The notes beneath the pieces are model-generated. The model did not search any database and had not been told where the DNA came from. It worked only from the letters and a program-made list of their open reading frames with translations. The position numbers and the translations under genes were made by a program. A stretch of DNA of 64,000 nt from Shewanella fidelis ATCC BAA-318 (GTDB lineage Bacteria; Pseudomonadota; Gammaproteobacteria; Enterobacterales; Shewanellaceae): positions 253,741 to 317,740 of the forward strand of contig NZ_KI912460.1 in the NCBI RefSeq assembly GCF_000518605.1. The letters run 5' to 3'. Below are positions 51,188-60,182 of the stretch, piece by piece (within the stretch, counting starts at the first letter, position 1; every line of letters begins with the position of its first letter).

Positions 51188-51961
51188 CTAAAAAGGACAT
51201 GGACTGTTGCCAACAATGCGTTCGCCTGTGATGGGATGATTAAATTCGAGTCGAGTTGCATGTAACATAAGTCGAGGTGCGAGTTGATAAGAGAGGGTAT
51301 CACCATATAAATCACAACCGATTATAGGATGGCCGATGCTCTGAGAGTGGATCCTCAATTGGTGAGTCCGCCCAGTTTCAGGTCTAAACTCTACCCTGCT
51401 TATTATGCTAAAACTCTGCTCCTCAAACTTTGTTTGATCATGTTTTTCAGGGCTCAGTTTCAATTTTTGTTCTACAGATTGCTTTGCACAACACTCTTCG
51501 CCAATAAGTTTGTATAAAGATAAAGCAGGTTTTCCATGCTGAGAGCAGATTTTCATTTTAGGAAAATTAGCTTTGTCTTTAGCTATTGACGCTTCGATCG
51601 TACCTTGCTGCTTCAGCAATTTTCCCTGCAATAGTGCAATATACGTTTTTTCAACACTTCGCTGGCTGAACTGTTTGCATAATAATGCATTGATCTGTTT
51701 GTTTAATGCTATTACCATGATCCCCGAAGTTCCCAAATCTAATCTATGTACCAGAGTACAATTTGGAAAAATCTTCACTAGTCTGTGATGAACTGAATCT
51801 AAGTTTGCCGGGTGTTTACCAGATAAAGACAGTAGGCCTGAAGGCTTATTGATCAGTAAAATATATTCATCTTGAAACAGGATTTTTATTTCTTCTAAGC
51901 AAACTGGAGCAATAAAGTCGTCAGCCGCTGAGGCTAAATATGACGGATTTGAGTTAGACAC
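51188..51961 (-). CDS. RluA-family pseudouridine synthase
   Basis: A 257-aa pseudouridine synthase that isomerises uridine in rRNA or tRNA. The catalytic Asp is D75 in LVHRLDLGTSGIMVIALNK; further family motifs are YILLINKPSGLLSLSG and FRPETGRTHQLRIHSQSIGHPIIGCDLYGD. There is no S4 domain, as in RluA and TruC types, so the exact RNA target is undecided. The GTG start at 51961 has no clear ribosome site and may be off by some residues. Confidence 0.85.
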   Translation of the reverse strand: MSNSNPSYLASAADDFIAPVCLEEIKILFQDEYILLINKPSGLLSLSGKHPANLDSVHHRLVKIFPNCTLVHRLDLGTSGIMVIALNKQINALLCKQFSQRSVEKTYIALLQGKLLKQQGTIEASIAKDKANFPKMKICSQHGKPALSLYKLIGEECCAKQSVEQKLKLSPEKHDQTKFEEQSFSIISRVEFRPETGRTHQLRIHSQSIGHPIIGCDLYGDTLSYQLAPRLMLHATRLEFNHPITGERIVGNSPCPF

Positions 51962-52348
51962 GAAAACAGATCTCAGTGGAAAGGATTAGTTATCATAACT
52001 GAAATTAGCAATTTCAACGACTTTCTTCGCAGATAAACGAACGTCATAAATGGGCCTATAAAATTAAAACATTGAAGAGCAACTATAATTTAAGGAATCA
52101 GGCTAACTAAAACTAAAATTATAACCACAAATCTGAGGTCGTTTTGCGAACTAGCTTTAGTCACTTTATTGAATAAAAAGCTAAAAATTAAAATATAATC
52201 CCGAGATATTTTTAACGATAGTGCATATATAGTTAAAATAATGCATAGAAGCTAGGTTGGGCTATAGAGTAAAAAATGATTTTAAAACAGGTAACGTACT
52301 TCCTTGTACGCACCAAGGGGGCAAACTAGAAACTAAATTATTTAGGCT
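51962..52348. other. Intergenic region holding copy 2 of a conserved element
   Basis: 387 bp between two leftward genes. It carries the second copy of the TATAATCCCGAG element at 52194-52216. No gene seen. Confidence 0.55.
52194..52240 (+). repeat. Conserved intergenic element, copy 2
   Basis: The 23-nt core (52194-52216) is identical to 17340-17362; 5 nt later TGCAT, 15 nt later TGCA, with the same spacing as copy 1. Here it is between two leftward genes, so it does not simply serve a rightward gene. Confidence 0.6.
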
Positions 52349-53389
52349 TTAGAAGTCGATTCTAAAACCAATGCTAGCGATGGTGTCATCAAAGTCAGCG
52401 TATTGCTTCACATCAAACTGGCCTATCTCACTATGTACACGAGTTGATTTTGATAAGCGATATTCAGCACCCACAGCCCAGGTTGAGACTTCAGGAACTT
52501 CAGTTGCTGACGCGCCTAATTTGTCATATATACGATTAGCTATCACACCTGTACCGGAGTCATCTTGTCCGTATTGAGCTTTTAAGATCAGTTTATCAAT
52601 TTGATACTTCGCACTAACAATAAAGCCGTCGCCATCACGTTGTTGCCAATTATCTTTGTTCGGATTTACGATTTCAGAAGTTTGGTACATAGTCCCAAGC
52701 ATAAGATTATTATATTTGTACTGCGCAACGAGACGAGTACCTTTGATGTCTTCAACACCATCGCTATATGCCGCAGCTAAGTATAAATCACCAGTTTTGA
52801 ACAGCTTATCGCCATAGGTTAAAGCAACTTGGTAGTTACCGTTATCACGGCGAACATCGTTTTCGCTATAATAGTTATCTTCTAAAATATAGCTTGCGCC
52901 AAATTGAAGCTTATTCCATTTAACGGTTTTGTATTCTAGCGAGTCGCCCCAGCGTTTATCACCAGCAAACAAACGGTCATGTTTTAATGAATACATATCC
53001 ATCGCATCAGAGGTGCCTTTAGCCATTTTAAATACTGGGTCCATTCGACCAGCAGCAAGTTGACCTACGTTTGAATGCTTAATCCCTAAAAAAGTTGGTC
53101 GCGCTGAAAAAGGATTATTTTGCTTACCTTCTGTCGCTCCATTAACACCAACTTCGATTTGGTAAAAAACGCTAAAGTCTTGGCTAAGTGCTACGTTGCC
53201 TTTTACACCTAATCGACTCCAGTTATTTTCTAGAATGGTGCCACTCTTGCCACTATGGGTTGCACTGCCGCTATCAGAGTTGGTTACAGAGTAATCAATA
53301 CGGCCATAAAACTTATATGCGTCAGCCATAACACTTGGTGAGGCCATAATCGCAGCTGCAAGAAATGTGAGTTTAACTGTTTTCATCAT
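52349..53389 (-). CDS. Gram-negative general porin
   Basis: A 346-aa outer-membrane beta-barrel porin. The signal peptide ends in VMA (about residue 22), the mature protein starts DAYKFYGRIDYSVTN, and it ends in a Phe (FRIDF) for barrel insertion. NNWSRLGVKGNVALSQDFSVFYQIEVG and PFSARPTFLGIKHSNVGQLAAGRMD are family landmarks. The gene lies 80 bp after the FMN-binding lipoprotein gene in the same direction; an imperfect CCCTAAC/GTTAGGG repeat lies between. Cotranscription suggests uptake of the respiratory substrate, as inference. Confidence 0.88.
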   Translation of the reverse strand: MMKTVKLTFLAAAIMASPSVMADAYKFYGRIDYSVTNSDSGSATHSGKSGTILENNWSRLGVKGNVALSQDFSVFYQIEVGVNGATEGKQNNPFSARPTFLGIKHSNVGQLAAGRMDPVFKMAKGTSDAMDMYSLKHDRLFAGDKRWGDSLEYKTVKWNKLQFGASYILEDNYYSENDVRRDNGNYQVALTYGDKLFKTGDLYLAAAYSDGVEDIKGTRLVAQYKYNNLMLGTMYQTSEIVNPNKDNWQQRDGDGFIVSAKYQIDKLILKAQYGQDDSGTGVIANRIYDKLGASATEVPEVSTWAVGAEYRLSKSTRVHSEIGQFDVKQYADFDDTIASIGFRIDF

Positions 53390-53469
53390 CTATTCTCTTA
53401 ATTGGTAAAACTTAAAAGTCAGACGACTCCCTAACACCGAGACATTTGGAAGTCGCGCGTTAGGGCTAG

Positions 53470-54813
53470 TTATTGTTTTTTATGCTCTAAGATCATGCTG
53501 TCTTGGCGCATTTCTTTATACAAAACGTCGGCTAATTTCAGATAGTTATCCCAAGAGTTTGAGCGTTTTGTAAAACCAGTAGCGGCGTAACTACCGGTAT
53601 CACCTGTTGCTGGTAGATCATCAATAATGAACAAAGAACCACCTTGTTGAAGGTGCGAATTGAGACCATCGATCATTACGTTAAAACCAATGCGCGCGGG
53701 CTCTACATAGTTAATCGATTCGTACTTTGATTGACGATAGAATTTCTTTTGCGAAGCATCTTTAATTTGTGCTTTGTCATCAGCAAAGATTTCATCATAA
53801 TGCGCTTTAACAATTTGCTTAGTGTCGGTATCGACAACAATACGTAACATTGCAGTGACACCGGTCCAATTGCCCTTCGCGTCCATGAGCTTTTCAGCTT
53901 GTTGGTAGAATCTCTGCTTGCTACCCTCAGCATTTATTTTTGCATGGATCTTTGCAGTTAACGGAACCATAGATTGTTGAATACTGTTTGATGCACCAGC
54001 AACAACATCAATACCTAGGTACTTTAAGCGATTTGGCTCTTTAAGCTTATTGGCAAGTTTTGGATCAAAGTCCGGATTCAGTTCAAAAGTTAACTTATCT
54101 TGTTCAACCATTAACTTTTCCATTGTTAATGCTGATTGAACCCAAGCCGTTCCTTTTTTCTTGCCCATAGAAAAGTTGTACTCAGACATACGCTTAGGCA
54201 CATTCTGGTATAAACGGGTGTAATAATTTGGGCGACCACTCTCGTTAAACTCAGCAAAAATAACGTTGTTAGCATTGTTCAGTTCGGTGACGATTGCCAC
54301 ACTACCCATGTGCCCTTGGCGGAAGCGCGCCTCTTCGTAATAGTAATCACCTTTAATCAAGCCTAGATCCGGCTGAATAGACCATTCGAGCTTGAAATTA
54401 TCGTCAGCACTATCCTCTTTTGCGCCCACTGCCACATACTCAGGTTGGCTACCATCAGCTCTTGGTAATGAGTTAATTGCTTGCAAGATCCCGTTCGAAG
54501 AATAAGTTGCACCAGAAACAGCATCTATTCCCTCATGACCATTTTTAGCTACGATTTGTGACAATAAACGCTCTGCATTTAGATACAGAGACTCTGTTTC
54601 CTTATGAGATTTGGTCTTAATATCAATAATATGGCCATTTTTAACCTCAACAGTTAAGGTTATCAGTCCTTTCTTTCCTTTGGCCGACACGTCGTGAGTT
54701 CCATTAACATACTTGCCCTGCTCCATTGTTAAAGAGCATCCGGCAAGTGTCATGGTTGCCAAAAGTACAGCGCCACTAATGAGTGATTTATTAAATGTTT
54801 TTAAGCTTTTCAT
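53470..54813 (-). CDS. Multidomain FMN-binding lipoprotein
   Basis: A 447-aa exported flavoprotein. The signal peptide has a lipobox LAGC (C26). Three FMN-bind-like repeats are visible: about 33-118 with the flavinylation motif SGATYS (100-105); about 155-282 with YYYEEARFRQGHMGSVAIVTEL and a degenerate AGASNS (272-277); and about 300-430 with NWTGVTAMLRIVVDTDTKQIVKAHYDE but no clear motif. The first should carry a covalently bound FMN placed by ApbE, whose gene is divergent 172 bp away. It probably shuttles electrons outside the inner membrane. A conserved inverted repeat lies 62 bp upstream. The partner reductase is not in the window. Confidence 0.8.
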   Translation of the reverse strand: MKSLKTFNKSLISGAVLLATMTLAGCSLTMEQGKYVNGTHDVSAKGKKGLITLTVEVKNGHIIDIKTKSHKETESLYLNAERLLSQIVAKNGHEGIDAVSGATYSSNGILQAINSLPRADGSQPEYVAVGAKEDSADDNFKLEWSIQPDLGLIKGDYYYEEARFRQGHMGSVAIVTELNNANNVIFAEFNESGRPNYYTRLYQNVPKRMSEYNFSMGKKKGTAWVQSALTMEKLMVEQDKLTFELNPDFDPKLANKLKEPNRLKYLGIDVVAGASNSIQQSMVPLTAKIHAKINAEGSKQRFYQQAEKLMDAKGNWTGVTAMLRIVVDTDTKQIVKAHYDEIFADDKAQIKDASQKKFYRQSKYESINYVEPARIGFNVMIDGLNSHLQQGGSLFIIDDLPATGDTGSYAATGFTKRSNSWDNYLKLADVLYKEMRQDSMILEHKKQ

Positions 54814-54875
54814 TTTGTCAGCCTTAATGTGTTATTTCATTAAGGCCAGAATAGAACGATAAAAATTCTCTACAA

Positions 54876-54891
54876 TTGCGGAAAACCGCAA
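54876..54891. promoter_or_regulatory. Inverted repeat TTGCGG-AAAA-CCGCAA, candidate response-regulator site
   Basis: Perfect 6-bp arms in the divergent spacer between the flavoprotein and apbE genes. The 14-nt string ATTGCGGAAAACCG (54875-54888) recurs as its complement at 56303-56316. Confidence 0.7.
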
Positions 54892-54985
54892 CTCATATAT
54901 GTTAGTTTTAAATTTTTGACTCAGTTAACAATTATTAATCAAGTGGGTTAACGTTGCCAATAAATATGTTATTCATTTATCCACA

Positions 54986-56191
54986 ATGTCATTATTAACG
55001 CTCATTATGAAGTTAGCAGTCACAACCATTTTATTATCAAGCTTGTTTTGCACGTTTACCTCTAACGCACAAGACACTCAAATTAAAAACTTACCTCTTG
55101 CGCCAGATTTTGAAATCATCAAAGTCGATACCAAAGGTCAGCCTTACCAATGTGAGGGGAATGCCATTATTAGCCATAATAATGGCATCTACAGTTTAAC
55201 GACGCTTAAATATTTTGGCACTTCAATTAGTATTGATATTTATGATGATATTGAAAATATTAATGAAGTGTTTTGCAACAGTTTAAATGTTATTCAGCAG
55301 TACCATTATTTAGCCTCTAATTACAATACCTATCCTCATGTGACTAATATAAAATCAATTAATAATGAGCCACAAAAAAAACATCATATCGATGCTAAAC
55401 TAACTGAATTACTTGCCACCAGTATAGAATGGCATGATAAATCTGATGGCTATTTCAATATTGCCCTGTCACCGGTTATTGATATCTGGCGTAGTTATCG
55501 TGCTGAATGTAAAGGGCAACGCAAACTAGACGACAACTGCGAGATTCCAACTCAATCCGAATTAGAAGCAGTTAAACATCTAATAAATATAGACAATATC
55601 AAACTAGATACAGTTAACAACACCATACAAATGCAAGCTGGTATGAGCATAGATTTAGGCGGTGTTGCTAAAGGTTGGATGGCTGAAATGGTTTATCGTC
55701 AGCTAAAATCGGACGGAATTAATAACTTTATGATCAACGCTGGCGGAAATATTCGCCACTTTGGCGTTCATCCAATGGGGCGTAATTTCGCAACCGCAAT
55801 TGAAGATCCAATATGCAAAAAATTCGCAAACAATTTGGCTAAGTGTGATAACTTTGAGGGACAGTATCATGAAGTTATTTCCGGCGTTGATTTAAGTGTT
55901 GTGTCTAGTGGAAACTATTTACGCTATTACCGTGTTAAAGGTGAGGAATATCATCATATTATCAATCCGAAAACATTATTCCCAAAAAGTTCAGGTGTGG
56001 CAACGACAGTTATTATGAACGATAAACATATTTACGCGGATATTATTTCTACTATGCTTTTCTTAATGCCACTAGAACAAGCTATAGAATATGCAAACAA
56101 GCATCCTGAATTAGAGGCTGTTTGGTATCTAAATGAGCAGGGTAAAAAAGTAAATAGCGATAATTTTAATCATTACAAGCTACAGTATTAA
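54986..56191 (+). CDS. apbE: FAD:protein FMN transferase ApbE
   Basis: A 401-aa ApbE family protein that attaches FMN from FAD to Thr/Ser of FMN-bind domains in the periplasm. It has a signal peptide (MKLAVTTILLSSLFCTFTSNAQ) and the family motifs WHDKSDGYFNIALSPVIDIW, SIDLGGVAKGWMAEMV, FMINAGGNIRHFG, SVVSSGNYLRYY and HHIINPKT. ATG 55007 may be the true start, as its signal sequence is more standard. It is divergent from its likely substrate gene. Confidence 0.9.
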   Translation: MSLLTLIMKLAVTTILLSSLFCTFTSNAQDTQIKNLPLAPDFEIIKVDTKGQPYQCEGNAIISHNNGIYSLTTLKYFGTSISIDIYDDIENINEVFCNSLNVIQQYHYLASNYNTYPHVTNIKSINNEPQKKHHIDAKLTELLATSIEWHDKSDGYFNIALSPVIDIWRSYRAECKGQRKLDDNCEIPTQSELEAVKHLINIDNIKLDTVNNTIQMQAGMSIDLGGVAKGWMAEMVYRQLKSDGINNFMINAGGNIRHFGVHPMGRNFATAIEDPICKKFANNLAKCDNFEGQYHEVISGVDLSVVSSGNYLRYYRVKGEEYHHIINPKTLFPKSSGVATTVIMNDKHIYADIISTMLFLMPLEQAIEYANKHPELEAVWYLNEQGKKVNSDNFNHYKLQY

Positions 56192-56302
56192 ATGTATTAA
56201 CATTAAACAACTCAAAATTAGTGCAGTTATTAACTGCACTAACAGTTAATAATGTAGTCATCGCCTCTTTATTTTAATCGTTATACATAATTAACTATGT
56301 AA

Positions 56303-56316
56303 CGGTTTTCCGCAAT
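56303..56316. promoter_or_regulatory. Copy of candidate response-regulator motif before the sensor kinase
   Basis: CGGTTTTCCGCAAT is the exact reverse complement of 54875-54888. It lies about 102 bp before the kinase start. Confidence 0.65.
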
Positions 56317-56417
56317 GGTAAGCAATATGTGATACAGTTCACTTAGACCACTGTTTAAATCTACAAACGTCTATAATGAGTTCATAATGGTTAGGTTATT
56401 TTTCAGCAAAGCTATAT

Positions 56418-58205
56418 ATGAAACTCTATTTACAAAAATTCACCGTTGTAGTCTGTGTTAGTATCTCTTTATTTCAAGTCAACCTCAGTTTCGCACAGCA
56501 AACGGCCACCAGCAGAGTGGGAGTTTTGGCTTTTGCGGATCGAAGTAGTGTCGCCGAGCGTTGGCAGCCAACAATTACTCGATTAGAACAAGAATTACAG
56601 CGACCTTTTGAGTTAGTTGCGCTAACGCCAGATCAACTCGACTCAAGTGTTGCACAAGGAAAGCTTGATTTCTTGATCACCAATGCCTTAACCGGTGTCA
56701 GCTATAAAAAGGATTTTGGTACTACTAGTTTATTGACCTTGGTGCCGCGTGACGGTCACCTACCGACTCAATCTGTAGGATCTGCACTGGTAACAAGAGT
56801 TAATCAAAAAGTTGATGGTTATGGTGACTTAACGTCACTTGATGCTGTTTCAACCGATAAGCAAGCCTTTGGCGGCTTTCAAATCCTTGCAGGTGAAATG
56901 GCACATAACCATTTAAACCCATTTAAAGATTTTAACAGCCTTAAGTTTGTTGGCTTTCCGCAGCAAAAATTGCTGCAACTTGTCGCTAAAGGCGAAGCCG
57001 ATGTGGCAATTTTGCCAACATGTGTATTAGAAAACGCAATAGCGAACGGCTATGTTGCCAGTAATAGCTTAAAGGTCGTATTAACCAAGCCTACGACGGG
57101 GTTTAACTGCCTTACTTCAAGCGAGCTTTACCCTTACTACTCCTTTTCTAAGCTAGGCAAAACAGATCATCGACTTGCTACAGAAGTTGTCAAAGTCCTA
57201 CTTGATATTCAGTCCGACGAACAAGCCGCTGTAATTGGCCGATATACCGCTTGGTCTGCGACCGTCAACGATAGCCGCGTTTTTACCTTACTTAAACAAC
57301 TACAACAATGGCCGTTTGTCACCAATTGGACCACTATTTTTAAAAATGCGATGCCGTGGGCTACTGTATTAGCCGTGTTACTTTTTTTGGGTTATTTGCA
57401 TCATTTAAGGGTTAAGCGCTTGGTCGTGCTGCGCACTCAAGATCTTCAAGATGAAATAGGTCAACATACACAAACCCAAAAAGCCTTACTAGAACAAACA
57501 AAGCAGTTTTATAAAGCGCAACGAGTATTGCTGACGGGTGAGATGGCTTCAGGAATTGCCCACGAATTAAATCAACCCTTAGCGGGTATTCGCTACCTTA
57601 CTCAAGGCTGTATCTACCGATTGTCAAACGAGCAAACTGAACTAAAAGAGGCAATGCTCAAAGCCATACAGCAAGTTGATCGCGCGCAATCAACCATTAA
57701 GCGTTTTCGCAATTTCTGTCAGCAGCCCAGTGTCATGAAGCAATGTCAGTTAGATCAAGTACTGGAAGAAACATTAAGCTTAATGGCGCCAGAGTTCTTG
57801 CGTATGCAACTCACACCCGAATTAAAAATTGAATCCGCTAAGTTAATGGCCGATGCCAGTCTACTGCAGCAGGTGTTCGTTAATATTATTCGTAACGCGT
57901 TGGATGCGATGATCGACTCAGTAACACCTTATCTAGCTATCACGCTTAGCAATAGCGCAGACGGAGTTATCATTTCTTTTAAAGATCATGGTAGCGGGTT
58001 ATCTGAGGCAGCATTAGAGCGGCTGTTCTTTCCTTTTGAAACATCAAAAGACAATGGCTTGGGTCTTGGTATGATTATTTGTAAGCGTATCATTGAAGAA
58101 CATAGTGGCGAGATCAGCGCGGTTAATAATTCTATTGCCGGTATTCGTTCGCCTGGCCTAACTATCACCATTTTTTTACCAACAAAGGAAGCTGAAATTG
58201 ACTAA
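56418..58205 (+). CDS. Sensor histidine kinase, TtrS-like
   Basis: A 595-aa membrane sensor. A signal peptide is followed by a PhnD/TtrS-like periplasmic binding domain (about 30-300: RVGVLAFADRSSVAERWQPTITRLEQEL, LDFLITNALTG), one membrane helix at about 312-330, a coiled coil, and a histidine kinase core: H382 in GIAHELNQPLAGIR, N box NIIRNALDAM, and G boxes DHGSGLSE and GLGLGMIICKRIIEEHSG. TtrS senses tetrathionate in Salmonella; the ligand here is unknown. Its stop overlaps the regulator gene by 8 bp. Confidence 0.85.
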   Translation: MKLYLQKFTVVVCVSISLFQVNLSFAQQTATSRVGVLAFADRSSVAERWQPTITRLEQELQRPFELVALTPDQLDSSVAQGKLDFLITNALTGVSYKKDFGTTSLLTLVPRDGHLPTQSVGSALVTRVNQKVDGYGDLTSLDAVSTDKQAFGGFQILAGEMAHNHLNPFKDFNSLKFVGFPQQKLLQLVAKGEADVAILPTCVLENAIANGYVASNSLKVVLTKPTTGFNCLTSSELYPYYSFSKLGKTDHRLATEVVKVLLDIQSDEQAAVIGRYTAWSATVNDSRVFTLLKQLQQWPFVTNWTTIFKNAMPWATVLAVLLFLGYLHHLRVKRLVVLRTQDLQDEIGQHTQTQKALLEQTKQFYKAQRVLLTGEMASGIAHELNQPLAGIRYLTQGCIYRLSNEQTELKEAMLKAIQQVDRAQSTIKRFRNFCQQPSVMKQCQLDQVLEETLSLMAPEFLRMQLTPELKIESAKLMADASLLQQVFVNIIRNALDAMIDSVTPYLAITLSNSADGVIISFKDHGSGLSEAALERLFFPFETSKDNGLGLGMIICKRIIEEHSGEISAVNNSIAGIRSPGLTITIFLPTKEAEID

Positions 58206-58806
58206 CTTATATCTTGTTGATGACGATCAAGCCGTATTGGATTCATTAACATGGATGTTAAATGGTTTAGGTTATCAGCCTAAAGGTTATTTATCTGCAG
58301 ATAGTTTCCTAAAGGAGGTTGCGATAGACCAAGAAGGTATCGCCATATTGGATGTGCAAATGCCTGGAATGGATGGCAGCGCCCTACTCAATCATTTAAC
58401 TAAGTGTCAAAGTCCTATCGCTGCGATTATGTTAAGCGGCCATGGCAACATCGCTATGGCAGTACAAGCGATTCAAAAAGGCGCATTAGACTTTTTAGAA
58501 AAGCCAGTCGATGGAGATAAGCTTATGAGTTTGCTTGAACAAGCAACTCAACAAACAAAACTAAATGTGAAGCGTAAAATCGAACGTGATGAGTTAGCAA
58601 TGAAAATCGCGACGCTTACCAATCGAGAACGCGAAGTCATGGATAAAGTACTCGAAGGTAAGCTCAATAAAGTGATCGCGGTAGAATTGAATATTGCTCA
58701 GCGTACCTTAGAGTTACATCGGCAAAAAGTTATGCAAAAAATGCAAGTCAGTAATGTCGCAGAGTTGGCTTTCTTAATGGGGAAAAACTTGGACGCTCAA
58801 ACTTAA
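58198..58806 (+). CDS. Response regulator, FixJ/TtrR-like
   Basis: A 202-aa two-domain regulator. The receiver domain has the acidic pair VDDD, phosphoacceptor D52 in AILDVQMPGMDGS, and a Lys in FLEKPVD. The C-terminal LuxR-type helix-turn-helix is TLTNREREVMDKVLEGKLNKVIAVELNIAQRTLELHRQKVMQKM. The TTG start at 58198 has AGGA 8 nt upstream and overlaps the kinase gene. It should bind the ATTGCGGAAAACCG sites nearby; this is inference. Confidence 0.88.
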   Translation: MTNLYLVDDDQAVLDSLTWMLNGLGYQPKGYLSADSFLKEVAIDQEGIAILDVQMPGMDGSALLNHLTKCQSPIAAIMLSGHGNIAMAVQAIQKGALDFLEKPVDGDKLMSLLEQATQQTKLNVKRKIERDELAMKIATLTNREREVMDKVLEGKLNKVIAVELNIAQRTLELHRQKVMQKMQVSNVAELAFLMGKNLDAQT

Positions 58807-58852
58807 ACAGAAGCAGTTCGAGATGGCGACTGTAGCTAAGCTTACGCTCAAA

Positions 58853-59161
58853 TTAAGCGAGACGACTACCTGGGCTGCGGGCTAATGTTGCCCAACTGGC
58901 ACAAAACTCCCAGCCCTTATCCTTACAGATCAAACCTGCTTTATAGCGCCCCTTGGCATAGAGGCTAGCTTGCTGATATTCAGGCGTAGCACTAGAGAAG
59001 GACTGATTAACATACCCTTTATCAACTAGCTGCATGTTTAAAAAGCAAATAGTACAAACTAATAAGCTATTTAGGCCTATTTTAACGCTAACTTTATAGC
59101 CATGCTTTGCAGTATTCACCAAGCTGTTTTTGTTAACATGATGCATTGACGCTATCGGCAT
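58853..59161 (-). CDS. Hypothetical single-pass membrane protein
   Basis: A 102-aa protein with one hydrophobic segment (IGLNSLLVCTICFLNMQLV, about residues 28-46) and a C-terminal tail with two Cys residues (GLICKDKGWEFCASW). ATG 59161 has AGGA 6 nt upstream and is preferred over the longer reading from 59221. No family recognised. Convergent with the regulator gene. Confidence 0.55.
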   Translation of the reverse strand: MPIASMHHVNKNSLVNTAKHGYKVSVKIGLNSLLVCTICFLNMQLVDKGYVNQSFSSATPEYQQASLYAKGRYKAGLICKDKGWEFCASWATLARSPGSRLA

Positions 59162-59302
59162 TAAGGTTCCTTTTACCTGCCTTGTTATGCAACATAATAG
59201 CGTAAAACTGCACGAACTCAACTTGTTATATCCGCTTAAGTTTTGAGACTGTTTTTAAAGAATAAAAAGTAAAGCGCAAATTTATGTCGTAACTTATATC
59301 GT

Positions 59303-60049
59303 TTATAAGGCTTTTTTCATCGCTTCTTTATACACAGCGGTTAACTGCTCAATCGCTCCGGCTTCGCGTACATTACGGCTGCGACCTTTTAATGATGACT
59401 CGACGAATAGTGCAAACCAAGCCTCGAGTGCAGCACCATTTTGCGGTTCACCTGCTGCACTAAGTGCTAATGCTGCCACTTCAGCAGTCCCAAGTTGGAA
59501 ATCTCGGGCACCTTTTCTTAATGCGTAAGACGCTGTTGTTTCCGGCGAAAATGAAAACAACGGTAAATGATGTAGATAGTCACTTTTTCTAAACATCTTA
59601 ATCGCTTCACGCCAACTACCATCTAAAATAACGAATAATGGCTTTTTACCATCAATACAGTCACTAGCATTGACCTTATTAAATACAGCTTGTCCATCTA
59701 CGGCATATTCTGCTGGGAAAATAACAAAGGGCTGATATTGCGGATCATTAATAATCGACAACATCTTCCTATTTGGCTCATTTCTAGACCAAATAAAAGC
59801 ATGAGTGTCCGGTACAAGATCAGCGATAAGCCTGCCACTGTTACTAGGCTTAAGCACTTCATCGTCATACATGATTATCATAAATGCTAATTCAGTACGT
59901 AATTGCTGACGTTTATTACACGTACAAAGATGCTCAGCTAACAAACATTGTTGACAACGAATGACATTTTTCCCTCGAGCGGTAAAAGGTCTTGAGGAAA
60001 TGGCTTTACGGTAGTCATACAAGTTATGCACTGCATGTTTTGGTAACAT
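59303..60049 (-). CDS. DTW-domain tRNA-uridine aminocarboxypropyltransferase (TapT-like)
   Basis: A 248-aa DTW/TDD family protein. E. coli TapT (YfiP) makes acp3U47 in tRNA with SAM. The zinc-type cysteines RCQQCLLAEHLCTC lie near the N-terminus, the signature appears as ILDGSWREAIKMFRKSDYL, and the middle has KPSNSGRLIADLV. An N-terminal extension of about 25 residues precedes the Cys cluster. The family contains several paralogues, so the symbol is not given. Confidence 0.82.
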   Translation of the reverse strand: MLPKHAVHNLYDYRKAISSRPFTARGKNVIRCQQCLLAEHLCTCNKRQQLRTELAFMIIMYDDEVLKPSNSGRLIADLVPDTHAFIWSRNEPNRKMLSIINDPQYQPFVIFPAEYAVDGQAVFNKVNASDCIDGKKPLFVILDGSWREAIKMFRKSDYLHHLPLFSFSPETTASYALRKGARDFQLGTAEVAALALSAAGEPQNGAALEAWFALFVESSLKGRSRNVREAGAIEQLTAVYKEAMKKAL

Positions 60050-60137
60050 CTGGGGGAACCTAGTTATAAATTAGAAATGTCTTTAACAGTTAATAATATT
60101 AACCCAATAAATAGCTAAAGACATTGTGCTAAGAAGT

Positions 60138-60165
60138 AAAAAAGCCTGCTTTGAGGCAGGCTTTT
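60138..60165 (-). terminator. Rho-independent terminator of pssA
   Basis: AAAAGCCTGC and GCAGGCTTTT pair over 6 nt; continues into T on the minus strand. Confidence 0.88.
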
Positions 60166-60182
60166 GGTTGTATAACGTTAGC

